Both the position numbers and the translations under genes were made by a program. This document shows, piece by piece, positions 4,481 to 7,249 of a stretch of 7,249 bases of DNA (position 1 is the stretch's first letter; each line of letters opens with the position of its first letter). The stretch is from Thiomargarita sp. Lineage in GTDB: Bacteria > Pseudomonadota > Gammaproteobacteria > Beggiatoales > Beggiatoaceae. The notes under the pieces were generated by a model that worked only from the letters and a program-made list of their open reading frames with translations, had not been told where the DNA came from and did no database searches. The stretch is from assembly GCA_030635005.1 (NCBI GenBank), contig DAOVZS010000107.1:1-7249 (forward strand), written 5' to 3'.

Positions 4481-6148
4481 GTGTTGCATTATTTACAAAT
4501 TGAAAATTTCGCCATTGTAAAACAGTTGAAATTGCATTTTAAGGAAGGATTGACGATTATCAGCGGTGAAACGGGGGCTGGTAAGTCTATTTTAATTGAT
4601 GCACTCAGTTTATTACTCGGTGAACGTGCGGATACCAGTGTCGTGCGACAAGGCTGTGACAGTGCAGTAGTGAATGCGATATTCACCTTACCGCCCGTAG
4701 CGCAAGCGTGGTTGGAAGCGCATGCCATTGATAATGAAGAAGAATGTTTTGTACGTCGTGTGATTAATTGTAACGGACGATCGCGGGGTTATATTAATGA
4801 TCAACCTGTTTCTGTGCAAACCTTACGTACCTTAGGGGAATATTTAATTGATATTCATGGTCAACATGCACATCAATCTTTGCTTAAAAAAGAGGCACAA
4901 CGTCAGTTGGTTGATGAGATGGCAGAGAATAAGACTGTATTAGCACAGCTGAGAGCATGTTATCAACAGTGGCATTCTGTAAAGCATGATTTAGAGGCCT
5001 TAGGGGGAGAAGATCGCGAAGCGACGCTTGCTTTTTTGCACTACCAAGTAGAAGAACTCGAAGATTTTGAGTTGACAACTGAGGCCTTAGAGGCGTTAGA
5101 TAATGAACACAGTCGTCTTGCCAACGCTCAACAATTATTAGAACACAGTCAAGAAGCCCTTTTATTACTTGATAATGATGATAGAGATTCAATACTGTCA
5201 TCACTCAATCAAGCCAATCATATTTTAGACGAAGTAGAAAAACATGATGCTAAAATTGGTGAAATCACCGATTTTTTAGACAGTGCCATTATTCAAACAC
5301 AAGAAGCAGTGGGAGAATTGCGTCATTATCTATTACGTATGGATCTAGATTCTGAACGTTTACAAGAAATTCAACAACAAGTGTCATTATTACAAGATAT
5401 TGCACGTAAACATAGAATTCGAGTGTCTGAGTTACCGGTGCATTTTAAAAACTTAACGGCACAATTATTGGCCTTAGAAGAATATGAAGAACAAGCGACT
5501 GCCTTAAGAGAACAACTGGTGAGTGCTTTAAAAGCATATCAAGTGGCTGCACACGCCTTACATCAAGAACGTATCAAAACGGCACAATTATTATCTCAAA
5601 AAATAAGTATTGAAATGCATTCCGTGGGATTAGGTGGCGGTGAATTAATGATTCATGTTGAGGCGGATAATACCCTATCGCCTACAATCACGGGTATTGA
5701 TAAAGTTGAATTTTTAGTGAGTACAAATCCAGGACATCCCCCAAAATCGTTAAATAAGGTCGCTTCTGGCGGAGAATTATCACGAATCAGTTTAGCCATA
5801 CAAGTCATTACCGCTAGAAATAGTGGCGTTCCTATCTTAGTATTTGATGAAGTAGATGTGGGCATTGGGGGCAGTGTGGCTGAAATTGTGGGAAAATCGT
5901 TACATAGTTTAGGGCAACAACGCCAAGTATTGTGTATTACGCATTTACCCCAAGTCGCTTCTCAAGGAGATCACCATTTACAAGTCAGTAAACGTTTTAT
6001 GGAAGGGACGACGGTGACACAGATTAAAGCGTTAATCCCAGAAGAACGCGTGACAGAAATTGCACGGATGTTGGGCGGTGTTGATATCACCTCCCATACT
6101 TTGGCACATGCACAAGAAATGTTACAAACGGGAGCTAAGCCTTATTAA
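4481..6148 (+). CDS. recN: DNA repair protein RecN (SMC-like ATPase)
   Basis: SMC/ABC-type ATPase acting in RecA-dependent repair of double-strand breaks. The 555 residues match E. coli RecN (about 553). Seen in order: N-terminal LQIENFAIV, Walker A GETGAGKS (29-36), the RecN motif HGQHAHQ (126-132), a long coiled-coil arm (about 150-370, rich in Glu, Gln, Leu and Ala), the ABC signature SGGELS (429-434), Walker B with D456-E457 (ILVFDEVDVGIGG), and H488 of the switch histidine motif CITHLPQVA. The GTG at 4481 is chosen: GGAG (4469-4472) lies 8 nt upstream, it follows the nadK stop by 4 nt, and it aligns with the family start. An upstream in-frame ATG at 4433 lies inside nadK and would add 16 unrelated residues. 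Intact and typical. No LexA box was found directly before it, as expected if it is read from the nadK promoter. Confidence 0.96.
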   Translation: MLHYLQIENFAIVKQLKLHFKEGLTIISGETGAGKSILIDALSLLLGERADTSVVRQGCDSAVVNAIFTLPPVAQAWLEAHAIDNEEECFVRRVINCNGRSRGYINDQPVSVQTLRTLGEYLIDIHGQHAHQSLLKKEAQRQLVDEMAENKTVLAQLRACYQQWHSVKHDLEALGGEDREATLAFLHYQVEELEDFELTTEALEALDNEHSRLANAQQLLEHSQEALLLLDNDDRDSILSSLNQANHILDEVEKHDAKIGEITDFLDSAIIQTQEAVGELRHYLLRMDLDSERLQEIQQQVSLLQDIARKHRIRVSELPVHFKNLTAQLLALEEYEEQATALREQLVSALKAYQVAAHALHQERIKTAQLLSQKISIEMHSVGLGGGELMIHVEADNTLSPTITGIDKVEFLVSTNPGHPPKSLNKVASGGELSRISLAIQVITARNSGVPILVFDEVDVGIGGSVAEIVGKSLHSLGQQRQVLCITHLPQVASQGDHHLQVSKRFMEGTTVTQIKALIPEERVTEIARMLGGVDITSHTLAHAQEMLQTGAKPY

Positions 6149-7103
6149 TATTCCCAATATTCGTGTCGGACATGTGACCCATCAAGATAATGCGACGGGC
6201 TGTACTGTGGTGATTTGTGATCAAGGCGCGTGTTGTGGAGTTGATATTCGGGGCAATGCACCGGGTACGCGCGACACCGCACTGCTTGCACCTCATTGTA
6301 CAGTAGAAAAGGTTAATGCCATATTATTAACGGGCGGCAGTGCTTTTGGATTGGCTGCAGCAGACGGTGTCATGCGATATTGTCAAGAGCAAGGTTATGG
6401 ATTTGGTATGGGCACTCAAAAAATCCCTATTGTGCCCGCAGCGGTGATTTATGATTTTAATATCGGAAAACAATCTAACGCTGCCCCAACGGCAGAAGAT
6501 GGTTATCAAGCCTGCTTAAATGCGACAGACACCGAAAATGCGACAGGTAATGTGGGCGCGGGTACAGGGGCAATTGTGGGAAAAATTTGCGGGTTCTCTC
6601 ATGCAATGCGGGGGGGATTAGGGACGGCGCATAGGCACTTTTCCAATGGATTGAGGGTCAGTGCGATGGTGGTGGTGAATACTTTTGGTGATGTGAGACA
6701 TTATGCCGATAATCGCATTATTGCAGGCGCAAGATCACAGGATGGCGGATTTATAGATGCGATCAAATACATTATCACCGAAAAACAGATCACGCCCGAC
6801 TGTCATTCTAATACGCTGATTGGAGTGGTTGCCAGCAATGCACAACTTGATAAAGTCGCTTTAACCCAAATTGCCAAAATGGCTAATATTGGCGTCGCGC
6901 AAGTGATTACACCCGCACATACCCAATATGATGGAGATACGTTTTTTGCATTGGCAACAGGAGACATAAAAGCAGACGCCACTTTGGTCGGCATCGCATC
7001 AACAGAATTGGTGAAACAAGCCATCTTAAACGCCATGCTGAGCGCAGTGGGCAGGGACGGATTCCCTGCCACCTCAGAACTACATTTTAGGACCTGCAGC
7101 TAA
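6108..7103 (+). CDS. P1 family (S58, DmpA-type) self-processing aminopeptidase
   Basis: An N-terminal-nucleophile hydrolase of the DmpA / beta-peptidyl aminopeptidase / NylC superfamily, which cleaves itself into two chains and then acts on N-terminal residues or amide oligomers. The substrate here is unknown. The 331 residues begin the conserved domain at INIPNIRVGHVT (13-24). TGGSAFGLAAADGV (75-88) and the NVGAGTGA region match the family. In RGGLGTA, T173 is the expected nucleophile, with self-cleavage before it. VVVNTFGDV follows. The start is uncertain. ATG 6108 overlaps recN by 41 nt and has no Shine-Dalgarno; GGGAG (6130-6134) sits well for an ATT at 6144, which would fit the family N-terminus better but is a very rare start codon. 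No signal peptide is seen, so it is probably cytoplasmic. The last 24 bp overlap the end of pckA on the other strand. Confidence 0.88.
   Translation: MHKKCYKRELSLINIPNIRVGHVTHQDNATGCTVVICDQGACCGVDIRGNAPGTRDTALLAPHCTVEKVNAILLTGGSAFGLAAADGVMRYCQEQGYGFGMGTQKIPIVPAAVIYDFNIGKQSNAAPTAEDGYQACLNATDTENATGNVGAGTGAIVGKICGFSHAMRGGLGTAHRHFSNGLRVSAMVVVNTFGDVRHYADNRIIAGARSQDGGFIDAIKYIITEKQITPDCHSNTLIGVVASNAQLDKVALTQIAKMANIGVAQVITPAHTQYDGDTFFALATGDIKADATLVGIASTELVKQAILNAMLSAVGRDGFPATSELHFRTCS
7050..7070. other. GC-rich hairpin within the peptidase gene, just past the pckA stop
   Basis: GGCAGGGA (7050-7057) pairs perfectly with TCCCTGCC (7063-7070) across a 5-nt loop. It begins about 10 nt after the pckA stop codon (7082-7080) on the minus strand, where a 3'-end hairpin would be expected, yet it lies in the peptidase coding sequence. 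No U-tract follows on either strand, so intrinsic termination is doubtful; it could protect an RNA 3' end. Confidence 0.35.
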
Positions 7104-7249
7104 AATCTCTGCAGTTGCTTGTCCAATGTATTGTTTGAAATTTTCAATAAACATGCCTGCTAATTTTTTGGCTTGAATATCATATTCCTCAGGATTTAAC
7201 CAAGTATTACGCGTATTTAACATTTCATCAGGCACGTCTGGACAATGTA
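7080..7249 (-). CDS. pckA: Phosphoenolpyruvate carboxykinase (ATP), C-terminal 55 residues (partial)
   Basis: Only the 3' end of the gene is in the window; the start lies beyond 7249. The 55 visible residues include CPDVPDEMLNTRNTW, then LAGMFIENFKQY, and end with EILAAGPKM. This is the typical tail of ATP-dependent PEP carboxykinase (compare the LDPRNT and LVAAGPKL endings of enterobacterial PckA). The enzyme converts oxaloacetate and ATP to phosphoenolpyruvate, CO2 and ADP (EC 4.1.1.49) in gluconeogenesis. Catalytic residues lie outside the window. The stop TAG (7082-7080) lies inside the convergent peptidase gene, and the two coding regions share 24 bp. The identification rests on the C-terminal pattern alone, but that pattern is distinctive. 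Confidence 0.88.
   Translation of the reverse strand, partial: HCPDVPDEMLNTRNTWLNPEEYDIQAKKLAGMFIENFKQYIGQATAEILAAGPKM

Noticed and set aside
4884..5204. 106-codon minus-strand frame opposite recN, and similar shorter frames opposite the other genes
   Set aside because: They lie fully within recognised genes on the other strand and have no family features or ribosome binding sites.

Overview
The window reads as chromosomal DNA of an AT-rich gammaproteobacterium. The nadK-recN order is typical of that class, and the gene style would suit a sulfur-oxidising or Beggiatoa-like lineage, but that finer placement is a guess. It holds seven genes, the last one cut by the window edge, and no RNA gene or CRISPR.

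Left part (about 1-2440): a three-gene plus-strand cluster of membrane and periplasmic haem proteins. First comes a four- or five-helix cytochrome b561-type protein with a dihaem cytochrome c (DHC) domain fused at its C-terminus. It is followed by a SHP/DUF1924 monohaem cytochrome c (the oxygen-binding 'sphaeroides haem protein' family) and then by a separate secreted DHC. Together they look like a short electron line from quinol through haem b and DHC to SHP. In studied bacteria SHP binds O2, NO and other small ligands, but its physiological job is unsettled. Small palindromic repeats related to each other lie on both sides of the cluster in opposite orientation.

Middle (2459-3621): a minus-strand PD-(D/E)XK nuclease-family 'transposase' of the Rpn type. 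Its C-terminal part contains five nearly identical 24-bp (8-residue) tandem repeats. A 182-bp divergent intergenic region with two perfect dyads and candidate promoters separates it from nadK.

Right part (3622-7249): nadK (NAD kinase) and recN (SMC-like DNA repair ATPase, GTG start) are 4 nt apart, and a P1-family (DmpA/S58) self-processing aminopeptidase overlaps or directly abuts recN, so the three are probably one operon. The peptidase runs tail to tail into the end of an ATP-type phosphoenolpyruvate carboxykinase gene (pckA, minus strand, partial), with a 24-bp coding overlap.

The part most likely to hide poorly described biology is the SHP/DHC/cytochrome b cluster. Secondary points are its repeat flanks, the repeat-bearing Rpn protein, and the odd start and end of the peptidase gene.
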